Assembly: GCF_023273895.1 (NCBI RefSeq)
Contig: NZ_CP096883.1
Location: forward strand, 4,278,001 to 4,342,000
Direction of reading: 5' to 3'
Source: Sphingobacterium sp. PCS056
GTDB taxonomy: Bacteria > Bacteroidota > Bacteroidia > Sphingobacteriales > Sphingobacteriaceae
DNA length: 64,000 bases
This document shows positions 17,824 to 26,749 of this stretch, piece after piece. The position numbers and the translations under genes were made by a program. The notes below the pieces were generated by a model, which saw only the letters and a program-made list of their open reading frames with translations, ran no database searches and had not been told where the DNA came from. Position 1 is the stretch's first letter, and each line of letters begins with the position of its first letter.

Positions 17824-18822
17824 ATGGAAACTGTTGTCAGTGGTATTAGAAGTACCGGAAAATTACATTTAGGAAACTACTACGGCGCATTAAGCAATTT
17901 TGTGAAAATGCAAAATGAATATAATTGTTATTTTTTCATTGCCGATTTACATTCTTTAACGACTCACCCAACACCTCACGGTCTTCAAACTACCGTTCGC
18001 CAAGTGATTGTGGAGTATCTTGCGGCTGGTATAGACCCTGAAAAATCAACAATATATGTACAATCGGATGTACCAGAAGTCTCCGAATTATACTTGTATA
18101 TGAATATGAATGCTTATTTAGGTGAGCTCGAACGTGCAACAGCTTTTAAAGATAAAGTACGTAGCAATCCCGATAATGTCAATGCCGGGCTGCTTACCTA
18201 CCCTGTTTTGATGGCTTGTGATATCTTACTTCATCATGGTACAAAAGTTCCTGTTGGCAAAGACCAAGAGCAACATTTGGAAATGACCAGAACATTTGGT
18301 AATCGTTTTAATCGCTTGTACGATGTCGATTACTTTAAAGAAGCATTTGCTTTTAGTTATTCGGATAAACTTGTTAAAATACCAGGATTGGCAGGACAAG
18401 GTAAAATGGGCAAATCTAACGGTGAAGCAGATTGCATCTATCTATCGGATAGTGCAGATGTGATTCGCAAAAAAGTCATGCGTGCTGTGTCAGATTCAGG
18501 TCCTACGGAAATGAACCAACCTAAACCAGAATCTATTCAAAATTTATTTGATTTGATGAAAGTGGTTTCAAGTGCTGATACCTTACAACATTTTGAAGAT
18601 TTATATAATAATTGCGCCATTCGGTACGGTGACTTTAAGAAGCAATTAGCAGAAGATATGGTCAACACGACTGAACCGGTGCGTTCGCGAATTGAAGATA
18701 TATCAAATGACAATGATTATATTGCTAAAGTGGCTAAGCTAGGTGCCGAAAAAGCTGGTGAATCAGCTCGTAAAACATTGAAAGAGGTGCGCGAGATCAT
18801 TGGTATTAAAAGATTTTATTAA
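17824..18822 (+). CDS. trpS: Tryptophanyl-tRNA synthetase
   Basis: TrpS charges tRNA-Trp. The 332-residue class-I synthetase has the HIGH-equivalent in GIRSTGKLHLGNYYG (residues ~6-20) and the KMSKS-equivalent KMGKSNG near residue 198. It also has the conserved VGKDQEQHLEMTR segment. Length matches compact bacterial TrpS. It is followed after 18 bp by a deoxynucleoside kinase on the same strand, and the pair ends at a hairpin terminator at 19480. Confidence 0.96.
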   Translation: METVVSGIRSTGKLHLGNYYGALSNFVKMQNEYNCYFFIADLHSLTTHPTPHGLQTTVRQVIVEYLAAGIDPEKSTIYVQSDVPEVSELYLYMNMNAYLGELERATAFKDKVRSNPDNVNAGLLTYPVLMACDILLHHGTKVPVGKDQEQHLEMTRTFGNRFNRLYDVDYFKEAFAFSYSDKLVKIPGLAGQGKMGKSNGEADCIYLSDSADVIRKKVMRAVSDSGPTEMNQPKPESIQNLFDLMKVVSSADTLQHFEDLYNNCAIRYGDFKKQLAEDMVNTTEPVRSRIEDISNDNDYIAKVAKLGAEKAGESARKTLKEVREIIGIKRFY

Positions 18823-18840
18823 GAATTTAAACCCAAAAAT

Positions 18841-19455
18841 ATGCATATTGCTATTGTCGGAAATATTGGTGCCGGAAAAACAACCCTAACAAAATTATTA
18901 GCGGATCATTTTAAATATGAACCTCAATTTGAAGCAGTAGACAATAATCCATACTTAGAGGATTTTTATGCTGACATGAAGCGCTGGTCATTTAATTTGC
19001 AGATTTTTTTCTTGAATAGTCGCTTTAGACAAATTGTCGAATTGCAAAAAACAAATATTGATATGATCCAAGATCGTACAATTTACGAAGATGCTTATAT
19101 CTTTGCTGAAAATTTGTATGATATGGGATTGATGAGTGCGCGTGATTTTGAAAATTATAGTAACATTTTTCAAAGTATCATACATTATATCAAACCTCCT
19201 GATTTATTAATATATTTAAAAGCCTCAGTCCCTACCCTGGTCAATAATATTCAGGTTCGTGGACGCGATTATGAGTCTGGCATTCGTTTAGATTATTTAT
19301 CCAAATTGAATGAGAAATATGATAAATGGATCGATAATTACAAGGAAGGTAAGTTGATGATTCTTGATAAAGATAATTTAGATTTTACAAAGAATCCAGA
19401 AGATTTAGGTACTATCGTTGAAAAAATTGAATCCCAATTATTTGGTTTGTTTTAA
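18841..19455 (+). CDS. Deoxynucleoside kinase (dAK/dGK-type)
   Basis: A 204-residue cytosolic salvage kinase that phosphorylates deoxynucleosides. It shows the P-loop GNIGAGKTTLTK (residues ~7-18), then the DRTIYEDAYIFAENL block carrying the DRS-like substrate motif (near residue 78) and an Arg-rich LID (VRGRDYESG, near 139). These are features of the dNK/dCK/dGK family. The base specificity (adenosine or guanosine) cannot be settled from sequence alone. Probably co-transcribed with trpS. Confidence 0.88.
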   Translation: MHIAIVGNIGAGKTTLTKLLADHFKYEPQFEAVDNNPYLEDFYADMKRWSFNLQIFFLNSRFRQIVELQKTNIDMIQDRTIYEDAYIFAENLYDMGLMSARDFENYSNIFQSIIHYIKPPDLLIYLKASVPTLVNNIQVRGRDYESGIRLDYLSKLNEKYDKWIDNYKEGKLMILDKDNLDFTKNPEDLGTIVEKIESQLFGLF

Positions 19456-19479
19456 TCAACATAAGATAATATAATTCAT

Positions 19480-19513
19480 AAGCCAGTTTTTGATAGAAAC
19501 TGGCTTTACTTTT
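19480..19513 (+). terminator. Rho-independent terminator after the deoxynucleoside kinase gene
   Basis: Perfect 10-bp arms AAGCCAGTTT and AAACTGGCTT surround a 7-nt loop, followed by a T-rich tail (TTACTTTT). It separates trpS-dNK from kdsB. It also argues against the in-frame TTG at 19490 as the kdsB start. Confidence 0.75.
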
Positions 19514-19525
19514 AAAGCTAAAATA

Positions 19526-20269
19526 ATGAAGGTAATAGGTATTATTCCTGCACGGTATGCTTCTTCCAGATTTCCTGGAAAACCATTAATTGATATCGCT
19601 GGTAAATCCATGATTCAACGTGTATATGAACAAGTAAAAAGTGCAAGTTGTCTGCATGAGGTCATCGTAGCAACAGATGATGAGCGGATAGCTGAGCATG
19701 TGCGTAGCTTTGCTGGAAATGTCGCTATGACATCATCTGCACATCAATCTGGAACAGATCGTTGTGCAGAGGTGGTATCTAAGATCAGTGGGTTTGATAT
19801 CGCAATCAATATTCAAGGAGATGAACCGTTTATCAATCCGCTACAGATCGAATTACTCACATCTTGTTTTAATAAGGAGGATACACAAATAGCTACGCTT
19901 GTCAAAAAAATATATACAACGGAAGAATTGTTTAATGTCAATATCCCAAAAGTGGTACGTAATGCTCAGGAACAAGCAATTTACTTCTCGAGACAAACAA
20001 TACCTTACTTGAGAGGCGTAGAACATGAGCAATGGCTCTCAAAACGTACTTTTTATAAACATATTGGAATATATGGTTATAGAACCGCTGTTTTAAAAAA
20101 ACTTACAGCGCTTCCTATAGGATCTTTGGAAGAGACAGAAGCTTTAGAACAATTGCGCTGGATCGAGCATGGATATACCATCCAAACGGCGGAAACAGAG
20201 CATGAAACAATCGCTGTCGATACAAAAGAAGATCTGGAACGTATTATACAAACTTATTTCACCTCCTAA
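19526..20269 (+). CDS. kdsB: 3-deoxy-manno-octulosonate cytidylyltransferase (CMP-KDO synthetase)
   Basis: KdsB activates KDO with CTP for lipopolysaccharide inner-core assembly, which implies a Gram-negative envelope. The 247-residue protein begins with the nucleotidyltransferase signature IIPARYASSRFPGKPL and has ATDDERI and the metal-binding NIQGDEPFI motif near residue 95. The ATG at 19526 is preferred over an upstream TTG because the latter lies within a terminator hairpin. It is convergent with the aldo/keto reductase gene, the stops being 1 bp apart. Confidence 0.95.
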   Translation: MKVIGIIPARYASSRFPGKPLIDIAGKSMIQRVYEQVKSASCLHEVIVATDDERIAEHVRSFAGNVAMTSSAHQSGTDRCAEVVSKISGFDIAINIQGDEPFINPLQIELLTSCFNKEDTQIATLVKKIYTTEELFNVNIPKVVRNAQEQAIYFSRQTIPYLRGVEHEQWLSKRTFYKHIGIYGYRTAVLKKLTALPIGSLEETEALEQLRWIEHGYTIQTAETEHETIAVDTKEDLERIIQTYFTS

Positions 20270-20270
20270 A

Positions 20271-21176
20271 TTAACGGTGCTCCGTAAAATATAATGCACG
20301 GACACCGCTTAACAATTCTTTTTTTTCTGTTAAACTTAAAAGACGAATCTGTTCTTTAATTTGAATAAATTCGGACATTTGCACTGGGGTATTTATGCCC
20401 AATAACGCGGAAGTCACGGCTTCATTGGATAGTACAAAAGATAGCGCAGCGGTGAGGTTGTTAACTTCGTGTCTTTTAGCAAAAGCATTCAGATTGCGGA
20501 TGATATGCTGCACTTCACTGGAACTATATTGTAAAAAACTTTCAGCTGGTTTATTGATTAACATTCCTTTTGCGATTGCTCCTCTAGCCAATATCGACAC
20601 TTGATTTTCCAACAAATAAGCGGCAATTTGTTCTTCTAAACGTCGATCAAGTAAACTATACTGCATCATGACAGCACTTATATTTGATTTTGCCACATAC
20701 TGTCGAATGACATTGGGACGGATCGAGGATACACCATAGGTTCGAATTTTACCTGCATCGACGAGTGTTTCAAATGCTTCGATAATTTCATCTATAGGAT
20801 CTTCAATAATGCCTCCATGAAGCTGATAGAGATCGATATAATCTGTTTTTAACCGTGATAGTGATGATTCAACTGTTTTGATAATATAATGCTTGGAGGC
20901 TTTCCAATCCCAGCCGTTTCCATCAGCTCGCCAACTGTTTCCAACTTTAGTTGATAGCACAATATCCTTTCTGAAATCTTGTACGGCCTCACCAACGAGC
21001 ATTTCATTAAATCCTTTTTCATATAAATCAGCGGTATCAAAGAAATTGATCCCGCTGTCAAATGCTTTACGAATGAGCTCTATGCCTTGCTTGTGCTTAC
21101 TGCCCTTTAAGGACATACACCCTAAACCGACGGCCGAAACTTCTATAGCTGTTTTACCTAATTTATTATACTGCAT
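20271..21176 (-). CDS. Aldo/keto reductase
   Basis: A 301-residue TIM-barrel NADPH-dependent oxidoreductase. The catalytic tetrad appears as Asp and Tyr in FFDTADLYEKG, Lys in VLSTKVGNSW, and His in LYQLHGG. The C-terminal cofactor segment ends in LLGINTPVQM. The natural substrate is unknown. The start was set at MQYNKLG (21176), which matches family N-termini. It overlaps the end of the upstream FKBP gene by 11 nt, so it is the third gene of a glycosyltransferase-FKBP-AKR operon on the minus strand. Confidence 0.88.
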   Translation of the reverse strand: MQYNKLGKTAIEVSAVGLGCMSLKGSKHKQGIELIRKAFDSGINFFDTADLYEKGFNEMLVGEAVQDFRKDIVLSTKVGNSWRADGNGWDWKASKHYIIKTVESSLSRLKTDYIDLYQLHGGIIEDPIDEIIEAFETLVDAGKIRTYGVSSIRPNVIRQYVAKSNISAVMMQYSLLDRRLEEQIAAYLLENQVSILARGAIAKGMLINKPAESFLQYSSSEVQHIIRNLNAFAKRHEVNNLTAALSFVLSNEAVTSALLGINTPVQMSEFIQIKEQIRLLSLTEKKELLSGVRALYFTEHR

Positions 21177-21873
21177 CTTTGACAAAATCCAATAACTCAA
21201 TATCAAATATCAAAATACTATTTGGCGGAATTGCACCCATATTTTGACTTCCATATCCTAATTTGCTAGGAACATAAAATCGATATTTGGCTCCCTTGGA
21301 CATGAGGGGCACGCCTATTTTCCAACCTTCAATCACACGATCCAACTTCATTTTCAAGGGTTCATTGCGATCAAGAGAACTATCAAATTTTTTACCATCC
21401 AATAAGGTTCCCGTATAATGCACTGTTACTTCATTTTCACGACTAGGCTTTTCACCATTACCCTCGACCAATATTTCATATTGTAATCCTTCTTCCGTAC
21501 TTTTGACTGTCGCTCTCTTAGCATTTTCAGTAAAAAAAGCTTGCTCTTTTGCAAGATTCTCTTTTTCTTTAAGTTCTCTGGCTTCGTTAACGGCATTTTG
21601 GATCACAACACGTAATTGATCTTCTGCAATTAAAGAGTTCTGTCCATCAAGTGCACTGATGATAGCTTTGCCTATCAGTTCTTTATTCCAGTCGGCAATT
21701 TCTAAACTTTTTAAAGAACCACCAATATCGCGTCCAAAAGCATAAGAGATAGAATCTGCTTTTGAGGATAATAATGGTTTTACCGTTGTCGTTGTTTTTA
21801 CGGTTTTCTTTTTCTGTTGTGCTGATACCGATAGTGTAGCCAAAGACAGTAATGCTAAAGCAATATATTTCAT
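21166..21873 (-). CDS. FKBP-type peptidyl-prolyl cis-trans isomerase, exported
   Basis: A 235-residue protein with a Sec signal peptide (MKYIALALLSLATLSVSAQ). An FKBP N-terminal dimerisation region follows (SYAFGRDIGGSLK, charged helix to ~125), then an FKBP_C domain (residues ~140-230; VTVHYTGTL, FDSS, GWKIGVPLM, YGSQNMGAIPPNSILIFDIELL). This Mip/FkpA-like layout indicates a periplasmic folding catalyst. It starts 6 bp after the glycosyltransferase gene and overlaps the aldo/keto reductase gene, so all three are likely one transcript. Confidence 0.92.
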   Translation of the reverse strand: MKYIALALLSLATLSVSAQQKKKTVKTTTTVKPLLSSKADSISYAFGRDIGGSLKSLEIADWNKELIGKAIISALDGQNSLIAEDQLRVVIQNAVNEARELKEKENLAKEQAFFTENAKRATVKSTEEGLQYEILVEGNGEKPSRENEVTVHYTGTLLDGKKFDSSLDRNEPLKMKLDRVIEGWKIGVPLMSKGAKYRFYVPSKLGYGSQNMGAIPPNSILIFDIELLDFVKDAV

Positions 21874-21879
21874 AAAATT

Positions 21880-22866
21880 TTAAGTATGTTTTGTCACAAT
21901 ATTAGTAATAATTTCTTGAGTATTATTTTTATAATCCACTACTACTCGAGATTTGCTATTTAACCAAGCTTCTATGGACAACATATTTTTTTGCTTAAGG
22001 CTAGATATGACAGGTACCCCCATTTCTTCTAAAGCTGCGGCATTCAAATGTTGTTCATACTGATTTTTCATCGGAACGACCAATAATTTCTTTTGTAGGA
22101 ATAATGCTTCAGCAGGTGTTTCAAATCCTGCACCACATAGAACACCAGAAGAGCTTGCCATACTGGTGATGAAGGCATCGTTATTAATAGGACGTATGGA
22201 AACATTTTTCATATCAAAAGCGCGCGAATTATGTTTACTAAATACCTGCCAATTGATATCTGAAAATTTCATCAGATGCTTCAAGAGATGCGCATCATCA
22301 TATGCTGGTAGATATACCGTATAATGCCCCTTGTCTTGCACATCGAGTTCACGAACAGAATTTCGAATAACAGGAGTAAATATGTTTTTATTATAACTTT
22401 TGAAGTGAAATCCATAAGCATAGGTAGAAGGAGCATAATTTTTCATGATAAATTTACCCAACATATCGGTATCATCGGGCTTAGGACTGGACGGGTCTAA
22501 AGCAGCAATCTGATGGCTCAACCCAATACAGGGATACTCTTTCATATGGGCCGACCAAGCAGATATGGGTTCAAAATCATTGATAACAAGATCGTACTGT
22601 TCGATAGGAAGTGATTTAATCTCCTGAGTAAATTTGCGAACCGTGGAACTCATAAATGTCTTCCAAAGATCTACTCCCCCCGATTTCCCAAAGATAAAGC
22701 TCAAACCATGTAATCGATACTTTACTTCAAACGGTAAAACCAAATCAGCCTGTGTCCCGCTAACCAATACATCTACTTCTCCAAAATTACGTAAACAAGG
22801 TACAATATCCAGAGCTCGACTGAGATGACCATTTCCTGTACCCTGTACCGCATAAAGTATTTTCAT
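21880..22866 (-). CDS. Glycosyltransferase family protein (MJ1255/VC2487-type, GT-B fold)
   Basis: This 328-residue protein begins with the GT-B signature YAVQGTGNGHLSRALDIVPCL. Later it has SSGVLCGAGFETPAEALFLQKKLLVVPMKNQYEQHLNA, which corresponds to the nucleotide-sugar site of MurG/GT28-like enzymes. Bacterial homologues are annotated as glycosyltransferase family proteins of unknown acceptor. It is the first gene of the minus-strand operon and divergent from the zinc phospholipase-like gene; a TATTTTGG -7-like element lies upstream of the start. Confidence 0.82.
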   Translation of the reverse strand: MKILYAVQGTGNGHLSRALDIVPCLRNFGEVDVLVSGTQADLVLPFEVKYRLHGLSFIFGKSGGVDLWKTFMSSTVRKFTQEIKSLPIEQYDLVINDFEPISAWSAHMKEYPCIGLSHQIAALDPSSPKPDDTDMLGKFIMKNYAPSTYAYGFHFKSYNKNIFTPVIRNSVRELDVQDKGHYTVYLPAYDDAHLLKHLMKFSDINWQVFSKHNSRAFDMKNVSIRPINNDAFITSMASSSGVLCGAGFETPAEALFLQKKLLVVPMKNQYEQHLNAAALEEMGVPVISSLKQKNMLSIEAWLNSKSRVVVDYKNNTQEIITNIVTKHT

Positions 22867-23014
22867 AAACTTCGCGATTATTTATCGCCAAAATAAAAAT
22901 TTTTGATGACATTAAAGTTAAATTTAGGTTAGGTTTTTATATTTCTCGAGAATAAATAGTTGGCATTTTAAATGATAGTATGTAACTTACTTTCTATTAA
23001 CCAATTATTGAACT

Positions 23015-23953
23015 ATGAAAAGATTATCCTTTATAATCTCTTTATTCATTATTTTTCTTCTATGCGGTTCTTGGGGATTTTTTGCACATAAAAAAATTAA
23101 TGAATATGCTGTATATACCTTACCTCCTACATTAGCATCCTTTTATAAGAAAAATATTCTCTTAATTAGTGAGAAAGCTGTCGATGCAGATAAAAGATGT
23201 TACATCGATAGTCTCGAACCAACTCGTCATTATATCGACATCGATGATTTTGATGAACCTACTATTGACTCTATTCCGATACATTGGTCAAAAGCAAAAG
23301 AAAAATATCAAGAAAAACAGTTATTATTAACTGGAATCGTTCCTTGGCAAATCTCTTTCAGTTACAACAAATTAGTACAGGCATTTAAAGATAAAGATAT
23401 TCCTAAGATTATTCGATTTTCAGCAGATTTGGGTCATTATATCGGGGATGCCCATGTCCCGCTTCATACCACTAAAAATTACAATGGACAATTGACTAAC
23501 CAAATAGGTATACATGCTTTCTGGGAAAGTCGTCTACCCGAAATGTTTTCTAACAAATATGTATTTATTAAGGGGCGGGCACAGTTTATTAGCGATCCAA
23601 TAACGACCGCTTGGGATATCGTAAAAGAAAGCAATCGACTTGTAGATTCTGTACTCATGCTTGAAAAACAATTGAACAATTCATTCTCAAAATATCAAAA
23701 ATATGCATTCATTGAACGAAACAATATATTGATCAGAACGTATTCGGATGAATATGCAAATGCTTATCATCAACTACTCAATGGTATGGTTGAAAGAAGA
23801 ATGACAGGCGCTATACAACAAGTAGGTGCATTTTGGTACTCTGCATGGGTGGAAGCTGGTCAACCAAACCTCAAAAACATAGGCAAAGTGACGATTGATG
23901 AGGCGCCGATTAATACAAGAAATAAAAAAAATATGGGTAGAGAAGAACTCTAA
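23015..23953 (+). CDS. Secreted zinc-dependent phospholipase C / S1-P1 nuclease-like protein
   Basis: A 312-residue exported protein. The signal peptide ends so that Trp20 would be the mature N-terminus; in the PLC-Zn/P1-nuclease superfamily the N-terminal Trp and the His five residues later (here His25) are zinc ligands. The other ligands are visible: Asp57 or Asp59, His72, His141, Asp145 and His151 (GHYIGDAHVPLH, with 4- and 10-residue spacing), then His167 and Glu171 (IHAFWE). All three zinc sites can therefore be filled. Nuclease versus lipase activity cannot be decided. It may be transcribed ahead of the TonB receptor, which has its own -7 box. Confidence 0.85.
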   Translation: MKRLSFIISLFIIFLLCGSWGFFAHKKINEYAVYTLPPTLASFYKKNILLISEKAVDADKRCYIDSLEPTRHYIDIDDFDEPTIDSIPIHWSKAKEKYQEKQLLLTGIVPWQISFSYNKLVQAFKDKDIPKIIRFSADLGHYIGDAHVPLHTTKNYNGQLTNQIGIHAFWESRLPEMFSNKYVFIKGRAQFISDPITTAWDIVKESNRLVDSVLMLEKQLNNSFSKYQKYAFIERNNILIRTYSDEYANAYHQLLNGMVERRMTGAIQQVGAFWYSAWVEAGQPNLKNIGKVTIDEAPINTRNKKNMGREEL

Positions 23954-24011
23954 ATCATCCGGACTAGATACAATTTAAAAACCGGCACCTTAAAACACGA
24001 CGTGATGAAAT

Positions 24012-24019
24012 TACTTTTG
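24012..24019 (+). promoter_or_regulatory. -7 promoter element for the TonB-dependent receptor gene
   Basis: TACTTTTG matches TAnnTTTG exactly and lies 25 bp before the ATG at 24045. A small CACG-A-CGTG palindrome (23996-24004) sits just upstream. Confidence 0.5.
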
Positions 24020-24044
24020 TCCCATAAATTTTAAGACATGCCCT

Positions 24045-25934
24045 ATGAGTAAAAAAGTTACCCTACTAGCACTTGCTTTAGTAGCATCTACTTATGTTTT
24101 TAGTCAAGTGAATAGTGATCAAGTCGCAAGATTAAAAGATACAACAAATTTAAGTGAGGTGATCATCAATCAAAATCGATTGCAAATTCCTTTTACAAAA
24201 CAAACAAGAAATATTCAAATTATCACGCAGGAAGATATCAAACGGTTGCCTGCACGCTCTGTTAATGAATTATTAGCCTATATAAATGGTGTCGATATGC
24301 GCCAAAGAGGGCCATTTGGTTCGCAGGCTGACGTTAACATTGATGGGGGGTCTTTTGAGCAAACACTTATACTGTTAAACGGAGCTAAAATATCTGATCC
24401 ACAAACAGCACATCATTCGCTTAACCTTCCTATTCCAACAGAAGCAATTGAACGTATTGAAATTATTAAGGGTCCTGCATCTCGAATTTATGGTATCAAT
24501 AGTTTAACGGGTGCGATTAATATTGTCACCAAATCAGCAACGAGCAACCTCATCAGTGCTCATGTATACACGGGAAGTTCTTTTCAAAACAGTGAGGATA
24601 CAAAAACTGGAAAATACTATGGTAAGGGGTTCCAGTTGGGGATTATGAATAAGATCGCTAAGTTTGACCAGCAGCTTTATTTAGGACATGAAGATTCAAA
24701 TGGACAGCGCTATAACACCGCATCAAAAAACAATAAAATTTATTATCAAGGAACTTATACTCCAGATAGCTTAAATAATATTGCAACTTCTATTGGCTAC
24801 ATCGATAATCAGTTTGGAGCAAATGGCTATTACGCTTCTCCTGGAGATAAAGAATCCTACGAATTGGTTAAAACAGCTTTTGCAACCATACAGTCAAAAC
24901 ATAAACTTACCGAAACAATAACTTTATCTCCTCGGATTTCTAATCGTTATAATGAAGACGATTACCGTTATTTTAGACATGACCTCAGTAAAGCAAGAAG
25001 CCAACATTACAATAATGCTTTTATGGCAGAATTAAATGCTACTTACGATCAAAATTACGGTTCATTTGGATTAGGGGTTGAAAGTCGTTTTGAAAATATA
25101 ACCAGTTCCAATATAGGTAAGCACAGTCGTGAAAACTATGGTGGATACATCGAATTCAAGACTGAAATGATCAAAAATCTATATATCAACTTGGGTACTT
25201 ATGTCAATTATAACAGTGACTACAGTTGGCAAGTATTTCCGGGAATAGATTTAGGATATGATCTAAATACGAATTGGAAATTGATTTTTAATATGGGATC
25301 GAGTCAACGTATACCATCGTTTACAGATCTGTATTTAAATCAAAGGCCTGCTAACATTGGAAATCCACAATTGCAAGCTGAAAGAGCTAAACAAATTGAA
25401 GGGGCTGTCAAATATACGAATGCGCATATCATTGCACAAGCTGGATATTTCTACAGAACAATTAATGATTTTATAGACTGGACGCGTTCTGCAACTACTG
25501 AACCTTGGCAACCACAAAACATAGATCACAATAAGGTACAGGGTTTTAATGCTAATATACGTATAGACTTGAATGCCCCAGAAGCTTACACAAAATATTA
25601 TGCTACAGTGGGCTATAGTTACTTAAATCCTAAAATAGAGAATGACCATAATAATGCCTCTAAATATGCTATTGAAAGTTTGAGAAATCAGGTTAACGTA
25701 AATTTGACAGTTAGTCATAAAAACTGGAGTTTAACCGCAGCTAATCGCTTCAATGAACGACTTTCGTATAAATCGTACTATATATCAGATATTCGTCTTG
25801 CAAATCAGATCAACAAATTAAATATTTATGCAGATGCACAAAACCTGTTTAATGTGAAATACATTGAAGCGGGTGCAGTACCCATGCCTGGCACTTGGTA
25901 CACGCTGGGTGCAAAGTATACAATTAGCTATTAA
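24045..25934 (+). CDS. TonB-dependent outer-membrane receptor (BtuB/CirA-like)
   Basis: A 629-residue outer-membrane transporter with a signal peptide (first ~20 residues) and a short TonB-box-like stretch (LSEVIIN). The plug domain (residues ~50-160) has NELLAYINGVDMRQRG, FEQTLILLNGAKI and IERIEIIKGPASRIYG. A beta-barrel follows, ending in YTISY with a C-terminal aromatic. There is no carboxypeptidase-like N-domain, so it is not a SusC-type receptor. The ligand is unknown. The 91-bp upstream gap is too short for a cobalamin riboswitch. Confidence 0.9.
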   Translation: MSKKVTLLALALVASTYVFSQVNSDQVARLKDTTNLSEVIINQNRLQIPFTKQTRNIQIITQEDIKRLPARSVNELLAYINGVDMRQRGPFGSQADVNIDGGSFEQTLILLNGAKISDPQTAHHSLNLPIPTEAIERIEIIKGPASRIYGINSLTGAINIVTKSATSNLISAHVYTGSSFQNSEDTKTGKYYGKGFQLGIMNKIAKFDQQLYLGHEDSNGQRYNTASKNNKIYYQGTYTPDSLNNIATSIGYIDNQFGANGYYASPGDKESYELVKTAFATIQSKHKLTETITLSPRISNRYNEDDYRYFRHDLSKARSQHYNNAFMAELNATYDQNYGSFGLGVESRFENITSSNIGKHSRENYGGYIEFKTEMIKNLYINLGTYVNYNSDYSWQVFPGIDLGYDLNTNWKLIFNMGSSQRIPSFTDLYLNQRPANIGNPQLQAERAKQIEGAVKYTNAHIIAQAGYFYRTINDFIDWTRSATTEPWQPQNIDHNKVQGFNANIRIDLNAPEAYTKYYATVGYSYLNPKIENDHNNASKYAIESLRNQVNVNLTVSHKNWSLTAANRFNERLSYKSYYISDIRLANQINKLNIYADAQNLFNVKYIEAGAVPMPGTWYTLGAKYTISY

Positions 25935-25944
25935 AGTAACAACT

Positions 25945-26010
25945 GGGTAGCTAAAATAAAATGGCCCCAAATAGTTCGTCACTATTTGGGGCACACTAAT
26001 GGAACTACCC
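25945..26010. terminator. Nested hairpin between convergent TonB receptor and ThuA genes
   Basis: Perfect 12-bp arms GCCCCAAATAGT (25964-25975) and ACTATTTGGGGC (25981-25992) are enclosed by an outer pair GGGTAG (25945-25950) and CTACCC (26005-26010) followed by TTTT. On the minus strand the inner hairpin is followed by ATTTTATTTT. It probably terminates both genes. Confidence 0.75.
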
Positions 26011-26015
26011 TTTTG

Positions 26016-26735
26016 TTATTTTTTCTTCATTACATATTGGAGTCCCCCAATAATATGCTGTTGAAATTTTTCAGTATCAAAGGCATCTACAGTATGACCG
26101 AGACCGGTATAGAATGATCTTCCGCCATCAAACTCTTGATACCAGGCAATGGGATGAAATTTTCCCATCTTTCCTCCTTTATAACTGGTCTCATCCAATT
26201 CCATTAAAATATGAAGTCCTTTTTTCATTGATTTAAAATCATACCATTCGTCGCGATGAAACCAAACTTTAGGTAAGTGTTTCGTTGCTAAATGATCATG
26301 ATCAACAACATTAATGTTAGCTTTCTGAACAGCTGGATGAGAAGCAAAATATCCACCGACAAGCTGTCCATACCAAGGCCAGCTATATTCGGTATCACTT
26401 GCGGCATGTATGCCTACAAATCCTTTTCCAGACTGCATAAAGCGAACAAATGCGGCTTTTTCACTTTCATTAAAAATATCACCAGTTGTGCTCAAAAAGA
26501 CTAAAGCATCGTATTTTGCTAGCGTAGAGTCTGTAAATAAGCGACTGTCTTCTGAATGATCAGCCTTCATATTATTCCGTAAAGCTAATTGCTTTAATAC
26601 GGCAACACCATGCTCGATACTTTCATGCCTAAATCCTGTTGTCTTTGAAAAAATTAAAATTCGCTCCTGAGCACTCACCTGAGTTGCACAAAATGTTGTA
26701 AAAAGGAATACTATTTTTTTGAAAAGATTAGACAT
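26016..26735 (-). CDS. ThuA-like domain protein, exported
   Basis: A 239-residue protein with a signal peptide (ends ...ATQVSAQ near residue 22) and a single ThuA glutamine-amidotransferase-like domain (ILIFSKTTGFRHESI, FVGIHAASDTEYSWPWY, GGRSFYTGLGHTVDAF). ThuA domains occur in trehalose or sugar-utilisation proteins, and their chemistry is not well settled. It begins 14 bp after aroB and is the last gene of a probable S4-aroB-thuA transcript, although no metabolic link to the shikimate pathway is evident. Confidence 0.85.
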   Translation of the reverse strand: MSNLFKKIVFLFTTFCATQVSAQERILIFSKTTGFRHESIEHGVAVLKQLALRNNMKADHSEDSRLFTDSTLAKYDALVFLSTTGDIFNESEKAAFVRFMQSGKGFVGIHAASDTEYSWPWYGQLVGGYFASHPAVQKANINVVDHDHLATKHLPKVWFHRDEWYDFKSMKKGLHILMELDETSYKGGKMGKFHPIAWYQEFDGGRSFYTGLGHTVDAFDTEKFQQHIIGGLQYVMKKK

Positions 26736-26749
26736 AACTATTATCAGGT

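Noticed and set aside
23954..24044. Cobalamin riboswitch upstream of the BtuB-like receptor
   Set aside because: The gap is 91 bp, too short for the aptamer, and no B12-box-like sequence is seen.
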